Shown here piece by piece: positions 11,293 through 22,149 of a stretch of DNA of 47,610 nt. The stretch is taken from NCBI GenBank assembly GCA_003049465.1, contig PYSS01000184.1, positions 230 through 47,839 of the forward strand, written 5' to 3'. Origin of the DNA: Magnaporthiopsis rhizophila. Lineage: Eukaryota > Ascomycota > Sordariomycetes > Magnaporthales > Magnaporthaceae. Positions within the stretch are counted from its first letter, which is position 1; every line of letters starts with the position of its first letter. Under the pieces are notes generated by a model, which saw nothing but the letters and a program-made list of their open reading frames with translations, did no database searches and was not told the DNA's origin. The position numbers and the translations under genes were made by a program.

Positions 11293-11602
11293 CAACGTCC
11301 GACTGTGAGGCAACCATACGTGTCAGATGTGACAGGAGACTCATGCGTGGGCAATACCGGAATATTCCCTTCCCCGAAATGCTACACTGGAAGAGACGCG
11401 GCAGGATTCATAGCACCAATTGCCTGCCAACAGACTCCTAGCAGACGCTCTATATGCAATAATTCTGATAATCTCTAAATGTAGCCAGGTAATGCAGGGC
11501 CCTCCAGGCAAAGGGGATATACAGCTCCAACTGAGATCCTGGATAAGTGTATCAAAGTTATTTGCCAATACAATACTTGGATGGCACGATACGCCGCCCA
11601 TG
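11293..11602. other. Convergent 3' intergenic spacer
   Basis: About 310 bases between the convergent DJ-1/PfpI and GH18 genes, presumably holding both 3' UTRs. Nothing else was recognised. Confidence 0.5.
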
Positions 11603-12736
11603 TCACTCGGACACCATGGCCCAGTAGTCGACATCTGGTTTCAGGTTGTCCGCCCCGACGACGGAAGCGTTTCCAGTGTCTCGGCCAGACACGCTCGTCG
11701 CCCACGCAGCGTCCAACCTCGCGGCATCCTCCCTCGTCACCCTGAGCCCCACCGGCTTGTTGGGCCGCAGGATCGCCGTGATCTGCTGCGCCCACTCCCA
11801 AGGCTTCGCCTCGCCCCCCGGCTTGCCGTTGAAGTACTCCCAGCCCATGATCCCCCCGATCTCGCCGTACTTGCGCCGGAGCTCGCCCATGGTCCGGGCC
11901 AGCTCCTCGAACGGCGTCCACTGCCACCCGTTCTCGGGCGTCGTGACCTGGCCGGCCACGATACGGCGCGGGTCATAGCCCGCAGCGACGACCGAGTCGA
12001 AGCCCTCGGTGCTGGCCATGTCGCCGAAGCCGTTGTAGAACTGGGCGTTGTAGAACTCGACCTCGCGGCCCTTGGTCGCGTCCTCCAGCTCCCGGTAGCT
12101 GAAGCCGCTCAGGTTGGGCCACGCGGTCGTCGTCAGCGCCGACGCCACGGGCGCCATCGTGATGGTGAAGTGCGGCCCAAAGTCGGCCCGCAGGCGGCGC
12201 ACCAGCCGTTCGATGCCGCCCTGCGACATGGGCTGCTCCACGTCCACGTCGAGTCCCTGCAAGCCGAAGCGCCGGAGCGCGTCGCGCAGCTGCCCGTACG
12301 CGCGCTCGAACAGCGGGCTGCCGTCGGGCGCGTCCAGCGTGTCGGCGGCGAACGAGCCCTCGGCCGCCCCGCCCACCATGGCCACCACGCGGACGCCCGA
12401 CGCGCGCAGGATGGCCGCCTCGGCCCACACGGTGGCGAACCGCGGGTGGCCGGGCGGGAAGTCGTTGAGGTAGACGTCGCGGTTGGCGCGCACGTGGAGC
12501 GTGCAGACGATCAGGTGCGTCAGCGCGATGTGCTTCTCCGTGATCAGGGGCAGCATCGAGATCGGCCGGCCCGTGACGGCGTCGTGCGTCGTCTGGTAGT
12601 AGATGGCCAGCCGTGGAAGGCTCGCCGATGACGGCGGCGTCTGCACGGGGAGCGTGTCTACCGCATCGTTCAGGGGTATGGCTAACGATGATACTGCTAG
12701 CAAAGTGGCCAGCCACGGGATGGATGTGGGTCTCAT
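11603..12736 (-). CDS. Secreted GH18 endo-beta-N-acetylglucosaminidase, Endo T-like
   Basis: Intronless 377-residue protein with an N-terminal signal peptide (WLATLLAVSSLAIP, residues 8-21). The GH18 catalytic signature D-x-D-x-E appears as GLDVDVEQPMSQ (D163, D165, E167). Other segments match Trichoderma Endo T closely by eye: ISMLPLITEKHIALTHLIVC, LNDFPP, VGGAAEGSF, TMAPVASAL, FYNAQFYNGFG, GQVTTPE and IGGIMGWEYFN. Known activity of the family: cleavage of the chitobiose core of N-glycans, releasing the oligosaccharide and leaving one GlcNAc on the protein; it acts outside the cell or in the secretory route. The C-terminal tail (residues about 330-377) contains a short segment resembling a UBA-like helix and no membrane anchor. 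It is convergent with the secreted DJ-1/PfpI gene. Confidence 0.92.
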   Translation of the reverse strand: MRPTSIPWLATLLAVSSLAIPLNDAVDTLPVQTPPSSASLPRLAIYYQTTHDAVTGRPISMLPLITEKHIALTHLIVCTLHVRANRDVYLNDFPPGHPRFATVWAEAAILRASGVRVVAMVGGAAEGSFAADTLDAPDGSPLFERAYGQLRDALRRFGLQGLDVDVEQPMSQGGIERLVRRLRADFGPHFTITMAPVASALTTTAWPNLSGFSYRELEDATKGREVEFYNAQFYNGFGDMASTEGFDSVVAAGYDPRRIVAGQVTTPENGWQWTPFEELARTMGELRRKYGEIGGIMGWEYFNGKPGGEAKPWEWAQQITAILRPNKPVGLRVTREDAARLDAAWATSVSGRDTGNASVVGADNLKPDVDYWAMVSE

Positions 12737-13825
12737 GTCCTCTGAGGGTGTAGCTCAACGCTCGCCGTCTGCCGTATGACCTTGACAGGATCCTACGCCG
12801 AGAAAGGGGGGAGAGAGAAAGACGTCTGTGCTTTTGGGAGAGGAGTCTGATCAAGCGTAGTTTGTTGTGGCACTTCGAGGATCATATACGAAGTCCCCAA
12901 ACTGTCGACTGATCCTCGGCCCCTCATGGCGATACCACATGAGCCCTCTTCACCCTTTCTTGGCCATGGGTGGCCCCTCTCTTTGTAGCGCAGTGCTACA
13001 ACCCCGGTCCGAAAGTGGACAGCTCCCGGACGGAGAACGGAACGGACACACACAAGCCAACCATGACAGGGTAGATATGCCGGCATCGCAAGGGAATATG
13101 TGGACGAGTCGCCAGCCGCTGCTATAAATTGCCTGTGTGGGAAGAGCTCGTCTCGCAACAAAGAAGCAGCTCTTGATCTAGCTGTGTAATCCAGTCGCAG
13201 CAACTGCCGGATGACGGGCCACGGAGGAACGCGGGTGCGGGCACGTGAGTCAATATGTGCGGGCCTTCCTGCTTCGATTGCACGCATGAGGTTGGGTTGC
13301 ATTGGGTGTGTCGGGGTCTTGGCCGCTGGGCCACGCGGGGTCACGTAGAGGATGTCTCATTCGCTTTCAACCTCCACACTGGTGCATGATACCCGAATCG
13401 CTCATGTCCACACGGGCTTTCGGTTCAGCAATCCCGTTGCACAATTTTTCCGATGGTAAACCGATCAAAGGGGGAAAACTATCCATCAAGGTACCGATAA
13501 TAGTAATAATAATAATAGTGGGTGAGCCTGTCGGACTGTTTATGTTTGGGCAATTATGATGCAAAAAGTCCCTATGAAGCGCCAGGAAAAGGAAGAAGAC
13601 GGACAAATGGATAAGGAAATACTTTAAAATAAAGGTCTATGGTAGTATCAATAAAAGGAAAAGTTTTCGAATGGATTATTTTTAACAAAGGAAAAAAAGT
13701 ATAAAGCCAGACAATCCAAAGTCAAACACAGATGGCGAAGCCCCGAACCGAATAATCTAGGTAACTGTAACTTCGGAACCGGACATATCGCCACCAAGAA
13801 GATTGCCTTTGGAGCTGTTCCCTCC
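12737..13825. other. Intergenic region, no supported gene
   Basis: The first few hundred bases upstream of 12736 are presumably the GH18 gene promoter. A 183-codon frame on the - strand (12793-13344) has no domain or signal and overlaps the expected promoter, so it is not called. An AT-rich part from about 13350 contains a TAA/TAATAA-type microsatellite (about 13498-13517) and the 3' region of the next gene. Confidence 0.5.
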
Positions 13826-14863
13826 TCATAGCTCCGCGATTACGGCGCGCAGCCTTCCCAGAAGATGATCCCTCAGTCGGATCTCCGTCACGGTGGACGA
13901 GCTCGCGGGGTTCAACCTCCTGAGAGCATACTCGCGGAAGTTGAAGGGGCGAGGGCCGGGCTCCGCGGGGTTGGCGCTTTCCGGAGATATATCTCTCAGG
14001 CGCGGAGGCTTCGGGAACGGCACGTCGCGGCGGGCGAGTGGGCGGTCGCGCTGCTCCTCGAGGTACCTGATCCGCCTGTGCTCTTCCCGCAGCTGCCGCT
14101 CCGTCTGCGAGACGCCCACGTCGTCGTCGGCTGGGGTGGGCGGCTGCGAGGCCGGCACGAAGAGCATGCTCCGGAGGACCTTGGCTAGCGCCTCCTCCTT
14201 GAGCCGATGGAGCCGGAAGAAGACCGTGTGGTCGATGAGGTCCGGGACCACGGTGAAGAGGTGCCGGCCGGCCTTGTCGGGCAGCGGGAAGGGGCATCGG
14301 CTGACGGCGGGCGAGAAGAAGTAGCTCCTCGAGACCTCGTCGTAGCCGTAGGAGGGCATCATCTTCACGAGGCAGGCGCCCAGCAGGTGTCCGTCCTGCA
14401 CTGCCGTTTCGTCGGCGGCCGCGGCGAGGTCCTTGGGGAAGCGCGTGTCGTCCCGGAGCTCCCGGGCGACCTCGTAGGCCTGGGCCCGGGCATTCAGCAG
14501 GCGGACGTCGAGATAGCGCCGGTTGCGCTCGCAGGAGCCGACGCTGGTGCACCTGTCCATGGCGCTGAGAGCCTCGTTCCGGGTGTTGACCGCCAGTGGG
14601 AATAGGTAGAACAAGGCGGTCTGCAGCAGGTCCGTCAGCATAAAAAAGTGCTTGGCCTCGTCCTGCTCACGGCGGCTTCGGTGCGCGGCCGTCTTGTACA
14701 GGCTTTGCAGCCCCTCGAGCTTCTGGATCCAGTCCTGGAGCGTTTGGACGGTCGAAACATCCTGCTCCCACAGCTGTGCTTCGTAAAGCGTCTGCATCCC
14801 TCTGTTGCTGCGCCGCATCCTATCCATGACGGCCTTGTGTGTGCCACGCTGGGAGGAAGACAT
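13826..14863 (-). CDS. Hypothetical protein, alpha-helical, unrecognised
   Basis: No family was recognised. From the ATG at 14863 the protein is 345 residues. An in-frame ATG at 15040 would add 59 residues of Ser/Asn/Thr-rich, low-complexity sequence that looks like translated CA-rich 5' leader, so the downstream start is preferred. The N-terminal 100 residues are charged and helical (HKAVMDRMRRSNRG, LQDWIQKLEGLQSLYKT), followed by a short hydrophobic patch (LLQTALFYLFPLAV). A middle part has paired aromatic and Cys residues, and an Arg/Glu-rich stretch with Pro-rich segments (QLREEHRRIRYLEEQRDR) comes near the C-terminus. The single long frame with ordinary coding composition supports a real gene. 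It is the last gene before the transposon island, whose edge is 445 bases upstream of its start. Confidence 0.6.
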   Translation of the reverse strand: MSSSQRGTHKAVMDRMRRSNRGMQTLYEAQLWEQDVSTVQTLQDWIQKLEGLQSLYKTAAHRSRREQDEAKHFFMLTDLLQTALFYLFPLAVNTRNEALSAMDRCTSVGSCERNRRYLDVRLLNARAQAYEVARELRDDTRFPKDLAAAADETAVQDGHLLGACLVKMMPSYGYDEVSRSYFFSPAVSRCPFPLPDKAGRHLFTVVPDLIDHTVFFRLHRLKEEALAKVLRSMLFVPASQPPTPADDDVGVSQTERQLREEHRRIRYLEEQRDRPLARRDVPFPKPPRLRDISPESANPAEPGPRPFNFREYALRRLNPASSSTVTEIRLRDHLLGRLRAVIAEL

Positions 14864-15307
14864 GATACTGCTGGATTGTTGGTTCTGTGTGTTTGTGTTT
14901 GTGAATAGTGGAGATGTGGAGGCTGAATTAGAAGTGTTATTGGAGCAAAGGATATGAAAAGAAGATGATGATGGGGTATTCGACTGTCTGTTTGAAAACC
15001 AGGGCGAAGCCAGGTTCATAAACGCAAAACCATGCCCCATCTCCGCTGAGTGGCGTGTCTTTGCGACTTTTCGGAGGTTGCTAGAGGCCTATACAAATGG
15101 AGATAGAATTGTGTTGCTGTGAGGCTCTGCGGGTCTATGGAAGTCAGTTTGAAAGTTTAAGTTCATGGCTTCCCTTTTGGAGATACCCCTGAGAAGACAC
15201 CGGAGATTCAGCTTGGGAACAACGGTATGACTAATCTGAAATGTACAAAGCATAAAGTATTTCGTAGTGCTCATAAGGCGTAATATGCACCAACATAACA
15301 TTTGGGC
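14864..15307. promoter_or_regulatory. Upstream region of hypothetical gene, abutting the transposon
   Basis: It contains the CA-rich leader and presumed promoter of the gene ending at 14863. Its composition is ordinary up to the edge of the long terminal repeat, so the heavy decay seen in the transposon does not visibly extend into it. Confidence 0.45.
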
Positions 15308-15312
15308 TTCTG
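15308..15312. repeat. Target site duplication TTCTG, left copy
   Basis: Five bases TTCTG immediately precede the left LTR and recur exactly after the right LTR at 30456-30460, as expected for integrase-mediated insertion. Confidence 0.9.
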
Positions 15313-15625
15313 TGTCACGCGGATGTAGCTTTGACAATTATTGGGGCGCTTACAGGGATCATTAACAAAAGTACACGAACCTCGCAGTAAATAAACGCCT
15401 AACCCCGCTCCGGGATGCGCGCGCTCGGGACGCATACCCTAATCCGGAAACAGTACCCGGATTAGGAATGCACGGGCCCCCAGCCCCTCTATATAACAGG
15501 GGCTGCCCAAAGGGCCTAAATCGCTAGAAAGGGAAATCTCCCCCTAAGCATTTTTTGAAACTTTAGAAAATTTATTAGCGAATATAAGATTTTTCTCAAA
15601 CCTGCATTTTTGCACCCTTGTTACA
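15313..15625 (+). repeat. Outer element, 5' LTR
   Basis: It begins TGTCACGCGG and ends TTGTTACA (TG...CA). It aligns without gaps over 313 bases with 30143-30455. It carries a TATATAA at 15490-15496 flanked by an 8-base inverted repeat, and a second inverted repeat at 15438-15466. Confidence 0.95.
15438..15505 (+). promoter_or_regulatory. LTR core promoter with two inverted repeats
   Basis: CCTAATCCGG (15438-15447) and CCGGATTAGG (15457-15466) form a 10-base inverted repeat. CAGCCCCT (15481-15488) and AGGGGCTG (15498-15505) form another, with TATATAA in the loop. The second pair is fully kept in the 3' LTR. Role as promoter or transcript hairpin is inferred. Confidence 0.55.
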
Positions 15626-16099
15626 AATAAATCTTTTTTCCCTTTTAGGACCGCCCTGTGATAGCCCTTTATTTTTTTTTCTAAGCTTTGGAAAGGTTGT
15701 TACAGCGAAAATCCACTTCCCTAATGAGCCCAATCGCTTTTTTTGTGGCTACCATCCTTAAAAATGCTGCCGCGATACTGCGCCTTTGGGCCAGGGATCC
15801 AGCAAGCACTTAAAAAAAGAACCTCAAAATAAAAAACGAAAAAAGCTTTATTGATACTTGGATATCAGCATTATTTGCTCCAGCCTTTTTTCGGTACTTG
15901 TATTGTATGCAACCTGTTGCCCCAGGATTCCCTTGGTATTAATACCACCTAATCCGACTCGAAAAAAAATCCTAGACCGATATTATAATTGATCTATTTA
16001 TTACGGAGCCCTATCAGGGACAGCAGTTGGCTTTTGACAAGCTGTTTGCCCTTTTGTTGTTTCCCAAATCCAGCAAACGTAAACGGCCCCGATAAAATT

Positions 16100-18941
16100 T
16101 GAACCATACTGCTGTTTTTTTTATAGCGACCAGCCCTATAGGAGAAGATCGGTTAACCCAAATCGAACGTAAATATTATACTTTAAGGCAGAATTTTAAG
16201 GATAAGTTTGAAATATTTAACGAAAATTTTGATTTAGCTTTTGATTTAATACAGGCCGCTTTAGGCAAAGTAGATTAATAATAATATTAGGCGGCGGAAT
16301 TTTTGGAACAAAATACCGAGAAACAGATCCATAATTTTGAGAAACAAAACGGACGGGTTAGATGCGCTATTAATATTATCAAAATGCGCTTTTGTAACGA
16401 AACGATCCAAATTATAAATTTTTTTATGCAATAAATAAATAAAAATTACCAAAATTTTGCCACCCCGATACAAATAGTATCGGATATAGCCAAAATTTTT
16501 TTGGAAAAATTCCAAAATATTATTAATGTATATGAAAATCTTATCAAAAAATTTGATTATGCTTTTGGAATTTTTAAACCCGAGATTAAAATTTTTTGGA
16601 AGGAAGTGAATAATATTACCCTTTTGGTATACGGCCTGAAGGCAGATATATAAAATATTATACCTTTTAATAAATTTAACGAATGCTGCAATACTTTTGC
16701 CCAGGATATTTAAAAGGGTGTGAATGTTATTAAGGAATATAATAAAATTATTACTGTTTTCCAATATAGTTTGGGGATTTTTTGGAGGTATATAAGAATT
16801 AAGCCAAAAAAACTACCCGGATCCTTTTATTTCCTCCTTTTTTTTATGCAGAAAATAAACGGTTATTTATTAATAGTTTTATTATGGCTAATAATAATTT
16901 GATAGGCAAAACCCCCGAGGCTTTTATACCGGAAGCCATCCAAAGGGAATCTCCCCGGTCCTCCGAACCAAAAAGCTTATATTTTTAAAATGCCAGCCAG
17001 ATTTGGGATTGATAAAATACCCTAATAACGGATATAAATAGGATATTTGTTTTATATACCCCTCCAATTTTCGAAAAACTATAAAAAAAAGGCGGAGAAT
17101 AATAATTAATACGGATTAACCCCGACCACAATTATCCGGCTATACTGCCAAATTTGCAATATAAGGTATAATTAAAAAAAATCTATCAGGAACTTATCAT
17201 AAGCCATATAACCATTTTAGCTTTTAAAAAGGGCATTTTAAACCGAACCATCATTTTGGAAATAATTAAAAAATAATTCGGCAAATTTCGGAAATAATAC
17301 AAAAATATTCGCACCATTTATTAAATAATAATTCAAATAATCCAAAATTAAATAGCCCTTACCCAGGCATAGTTCCAAAAATTCGAAAAAAATATAATCG
17401 AACAAAACCACCAATTTGCAAAAAAAATCTGGAATATTTTAACCAAAACAGTACGGGACGATTTAATTAGGGAATATGCTTTTAACCAGATTATTTAGGC
17501 CCAAAAAAACCACCGAGCAGCCCTGGTGGTTATACACACCCGTTTTAAATCAATAGTGGCAAATATTAAAAATTGGGCAAAAATAACTGAAAAATATATT
17601 CGAACCACGAAGCGGCGTTTCGAAAATACAAAATAACGATAAAAACAGGTGGAATACCGGCAAAAAGTTATGGAAGGATAAATTTCCGACCTAGCAGCTT
17701 AGTAAAAAAAATGGGCCCACCGCCTTTTAAAAATCCATCGGAATATGATAAAAGCTGGATACTGACCGAAAATTAAAATTATTTTAGTTATAATAGGATT
17801 CCCTTTTATTTTTAGGCAAAAAACCCTTGTCGGACCAACCAAAACGCCCATTGTTCGGATATTATTTGCACCTTTTGCACAAAGCAAAACCAGTACCTTT
17901 TTTAAAAATATACCAGTATTAATAAAAAAGGCGGATGCTTATTTATCCAAAGCCCCCTCGGCTTTTAAAACCACAAGCTTTATAAGGAAATACCAAACTG
18001 TTACCACCTTAAAGGGCTTTTTACAAATAATAAATGAATATATCCAATAAGCTTTATTAAAATAGCTGGTAAGGGTTACTTTTAATCCTTTAAAAATTAC
18101 CCCCGCGCCCCGAAAAACAGGACCACCCAGTAATAATAACCCTTTTTTAAATAATAAAGAGCCCTGGGGTTGCCCTGGACAAAAACTTTTTTAAGGGCCC
18201 CCTTATGGACTATTTTAAGGAATTTAACAAACATTTTTACGCCAAAGGGAATTAAGCTCGAAACAATATAAATAAATATATTTTAATCCTTTTGCTAACC
18301 TAAAACAGCCATTTTAATTCGATAAAAATAAGGCCAATTTTAAAAATTGGTAATTTTAGGCCACCGTTTATATAAAAGCCATATTTAAAAGTTTCCGGAG
18401 CGATAAGCATAAAATAATATGGATCGGATTTTTGCTAAAAAGGCAGGTATTTCGGTTTTATACCACCTGTGCATAATCTTTTGCTACCCTAAATTTGGAA
18501 AATATATGGAAATATTATATTTTTATAATAGAAAACCATTATAGGGATCCAAATAAGGAACGAACGGAAACCGATAAAATGCAAACCTTTAAATACAAAA
18601 GCAATATTGTTAGTTATTTTACTAAGTTTAACCAGCATAACCATATTGCCAGGTGGACTGGAGTTATTTTCCGGAATTATATCCGAAATGCTTTGCCAAA
18701 CAAAATTACCACCCTGGTATATTCCTTTAAAGGAAAAATCCCTATTAATAATACGGAATTTTTGGAAATTTACCAAAAAATAGGCATTATTTATAAATAA
18801 ATGCAGGCCAATAAAATTTTAACAAAAAAAACCCCGGCGGGGAATAAGAATATTAAAAAAAGGAAAAAAACAAGCCTGTTTCGATATAAAAACGCTCGAA
18901 TACGGGCCAACCCCGTAACAAAAGCTCCAAAATCTGCCAAA
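16100..18941 (+). pseudogene. Outer element gag relic, 5' part
   Basis: The longest clean piece lies at 18495-18800 and has the look of a Ty3/gypsy capsid C-terminal region: FTKFNQHNHIARWTGV, NALPNKITTLVYSFKG and EFLEIYQKIGIIY. Upstream, + strand fragments rich in Asn, Lys and Ile with frequent stops extend back towards 16.1 kb and include helical, possibly coiled-coil segments near 16.4-16.75 kb. The relic is cut at 18946 by the nested element and resumes at 26184. The left boundary is uncertain. Confidence 0.6.
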
Positions 18942-18946
18942 ATCAA
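18942..18946. repeat. Target site duplication ATCAA, left copy (nested element)
   Basis: ATCAA precedes the left LTR of the inner element and recurs exactly at 26179-26183. Confidence 0.9.
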
Positions 18947-19398
18947 TGTTACAAACGGTTCTCTGCTTCTAGGGTAGGGTACGCTAGGAAAGGTGCTGAG
19001 CAGTAATATTTCCACAAGATCGCTTGTGCTGGGATTAGGGTAGTAACAAAGGTTTCGATTATTTGCCCAAGGGGGTATCTTGGAGCTAATTTAGGTTAAC
19101 TGATGCCGAAGCCTCAATCTGAGCTATTTTGATAATAAAAAACCCTTTTTTTTTATACCTATACTGGCTTTTCCTTTGGTTGTGCTATATTTGCTATATG
19201 GCATAACAAACATATCACCCTGTTATGTGTGCTATGTTACATAGCACATATATCATCCGTATTTAGGTAAATGCTTAATTATATAATTTTTTTCTGGCTT
19301 CGGTCATTTGGCCCCTGGTTTATTTGATTGCAGGATAAAAGTATCTCGCTAAGGGTTAGCCCTAACCCTTTTGCCTTTTGCCAGCTATAATTATAATA
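18947..19398 (-). repeat. Inner element, 3' LTR (heavily mutated copy)
   Basis: It begins TGTTACAAACGG; its end, TTATAATA, corresponds to TTGTAACA of the other copy. It aligns without gaps over 452 bases to 25727-26178. A hairpin-forming palindrome lies at 19228-19248 (arms TGTGCTATG and CATAGCACA). Confidence 0.95.
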
Positions 19399-20109
19399 TT
19401 AGGTTTCCTTTTTTAAGCCAAATTTTTTTGGCCATATTTGTAACCCTGCCTTTTTATCAGTGGTAAATATTTTCCTTTCTCACTATCTTTCGTTTTTTTC
19501 TTTCTAACAAAATGTTTGGTCGGGTACAAAAATATAAACCGGTATTTTCGACCGTTCGTCAAAATCATTTTTTTATTTTTATTACTGCATTTTTTATGTT
19601 TATACCTTTTTGTTCCAATTATAAGGCCGATGGCCTTTTTTAATGCAAAGTATTTTTTTGTAACCGTTCGTATTGCGAGCGGTACGTTTATTTTGGCTGC
19701 TTCCGTTATAACGTTTTGGGTTTATCGCCCAAGCACCTCCTTATTTACAGTACTTAGCACGCTCGTTTTAAAAAGAAGCTGAAAATTGCCGAAAAAAAGC
19801 TGCAAATTTCCCTTACCTAAAGGGCTGTAAAAATCAAACGTTTGCAAAAGCAAAAAAAATACTGGCATAAAAAACTAACCTGTGCTATCCGGTATAGGAT
19901 TAATAATATCAAAAAGCTGGAGCAAATAAAGCAAAAAAAGGCTAAAAAAACGGCTGTAAAGGCCTTTATTGCGCCCCCAAACCTGCCAGCCCCCGATTTT
20001 CCTTTATTATCTCCAAATTAGGCCAATCACAGGATTAATTTTAACCTTAATTTGTTAGCCTTATTTTAACCAGATAAATTATTTTAATATTAGCATTCCG
20101 AGCCAAAAT

Positions 20110-20340
20110 CCAAATTTTAGCATTGGTATTAATTTCCTGCCTAAAGCTTTCTGCCGGTACTTTTTAAAAGCATTTGGTACACCCTTTAAATTTATTTTTT
20201 TTTCCCAAATGCTTTTTTCAATTTTGTACCCTGCTTATTTAACCAAATAATGCTTAATTCCGTTAATAATATTTTTGTCCAGGATTTTTTCAATTTTGTA
20301 CTTTTATTTTGGGTTAATTTTTATTAACTTATTGCTTTTA
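20110..20340 (-). pseudogene. Inner element chromodomain relic
   Basis: Reading the - strand gives KIEKILDKNIINGIKHYLV, then a broken codon at the expected Trp and AGYKIEKSIWE. This is the aromatic-cage layout of a chromodomain at the integrase C-terminus. Known role in chromoviruses: targeting integration to heterochromatin. Confidence 0.7.
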
Positions 20341-20449
20341 AATCCTAACGGTGCTGGTTTAAACAAATCGATATAAAAAACCGGATGGTTATATATAATT
20401 AATAACAGTTAAAATTCGTAATTAACGTTAAAAATCCTCCTTAAAATTT

Positions 20450-21400
20450 TAAACGGTCCCAATTTTTTATAATTTAGCTTATTATTTGATTATTTCGTTT
20501 TAATATTGCATCGAAAAAAATAAATGCTATTTTTTTTTTTAAAAATCGGTCCCTCGATCCTTTTTTTATTAGCTTATATAAATATGCGCTATTATAATTC
20601 TTTTAATTTTTCCTGGAAATTTTTGTGCAGTTTGGTAAGTTTTTTCACCTGTATTTCTGTTACTAAGGCATATAATTCTGCCTTAAGTTTTTTGTACACC
20701 GTAAATATATACCCGTAATTTGTATAAAATGGTATAATTTTTATACTTTTATATATTAAATTATTATATATAAATTAAGCCATAAAAAATAATTGTACCC
20801 AATTATTTTATTTATAATTAATAAAATAATATAAATATTGTTTTATAATTTGGTTTGTTCGTTTTATTTGCTTATCTGTTTGGGAATAATAAACTGTAAA
20901 AAAGGCATATTTTGCACCTAAATTTGCCATAAGCTATTTCCAAAATTTGCTATTAAATAATTTGTTTCGGTTTAAAATTATATATTCCGGTATTCCGTAT
21001 TTTGCAATTATATTCCGGATAAAAATATAAATTAAATTTGTAATTTTTGTATTTTTCTTAAACGGCAGGTATATAATATATTTGGTAAATCGGTTAATTA
21101 TTATTATAATATTATTGTACTGAACATTTGTAAAAAATTCCCTTAATTTGGATAGCCCTGTAATAAAATCCACCATAACTTTTTGCCATACCTTATTAAA
21201 TGCTGGCAAAGGTTGCAATAATTTATAAGGTTTATATTTGCTGGTTTTATTTTTTGCATAATTCTCGCAATTTTTAATTATATTATATATTTTGGCATAA
21301 ATTTTTATAAACCCATAATATTACCGAAACCTTTTCCAGGTTTTAACAATCCCCTGGTATTTATTAATTATCTGGCTATAAACCTGCTGGATTTTTTTTG
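20450..21400 (-). pseudogene. Inner element integrase relic
   Basis: The frame at 20934-21218 holds the core: VWQKVMVDFITGLSK with the first catalytic Asp, NRFTKYIIYLPFKK, then IAKYGIPEYIILNR. Downstream, near 20.5 kb, a conserved LGPFKILRRI-type segment follows. Stops and A-rich substitutions interrupt the rest. Confidence 0.8.
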
Positions 21401-21649
21401 AAATCCAACTTTTTTATCGGGTTATTTTGGCCAATGCCCGTTATACCAAAATTAGGGATCCGTTTGGTCCTTTGGCTAAAACTGCGCATGTTTTTGGTAA
21501 TATATCCACCTAATAATCTGATTAACGGTTTAAAATATTCGCTTGGCTATTTTTTAACCCTTTTTTAACCTTAATTTGAAGGTTATAATTTTAAAAAAAT
21601 TAGCTCTATTAAATTTATTTTTTGTTTAGCGTTTAACTGGTAATAAATT

Positions 21650-21960
21650 ATAACAGGTTTTTGTGATCGGTATATATTACTATTTGGTAATTAGTTTTAT
21701 ATAAATATACCTTTCATTTTTCCAAAACTTTAATAATAATAAAAAACTTTTTATTATAAATTTGATAATTTAGTTTAGGTTTATTCAGCTTTTGCAAAAA
21801 AAATGCACAAAAGTATAATTTTCCTTGATCGTTTCGCTGTTCCAGCTGTTTTCCGATAATAAAATCCGATATATTAATTTTAATTTTAAAAAGTTTATTT
21901 GGGTTTGGCATTACCAGTACCGGTGCTTAAATAATAGCTTTTTTTAGCAAATTAAAAATT
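21650..21960 (-). pseudogene. Inner element RNase H relic
   Basis: The frame at 21714-21911 reads DFIIGKQLEQRNDQGKLY, then FLQKLNKPKLNYQIYNKKFF. This is the characteristic start of the Ty3/gypsy RNase H domain. It lies directly upstream, on the - strand, of the integrase relic. Confidence 0.8.
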
Positions 21961-22149
21961 ATTTATTTTTATATCCCTTAATAAAATTGGGTATCGTTTT
22001 TGGTAAAATCCGTAAATAATATAGCTTTTTTGCTAAAATTTTGGATAAATTTTCGGTAAAAATTCAAAAAATTTAAAAAATTTTGTACTTTTTTAACCGT
22101 GATAAATATAGGCCAATTTTTTACTGCCTGTACCTTTTTGGGTTTTATC

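Noticed and set aside
12793..13344. 183-codon frame upstream of the GH18 gene
   Set aside because: Lies in the expected promoter, has no recognisable content, and an alternative frame of that stretch overlaps it.
19352..19374. Telomere-like GGGTTAG/CTAACCC sequence in the AT-rich island
   Set aside because: The matching part of the other LTR reads GGGGGTTAGCCCCAGCC, so the telomere-like look comes from C-to-T and G-to-A decay of an LTR palindrome.
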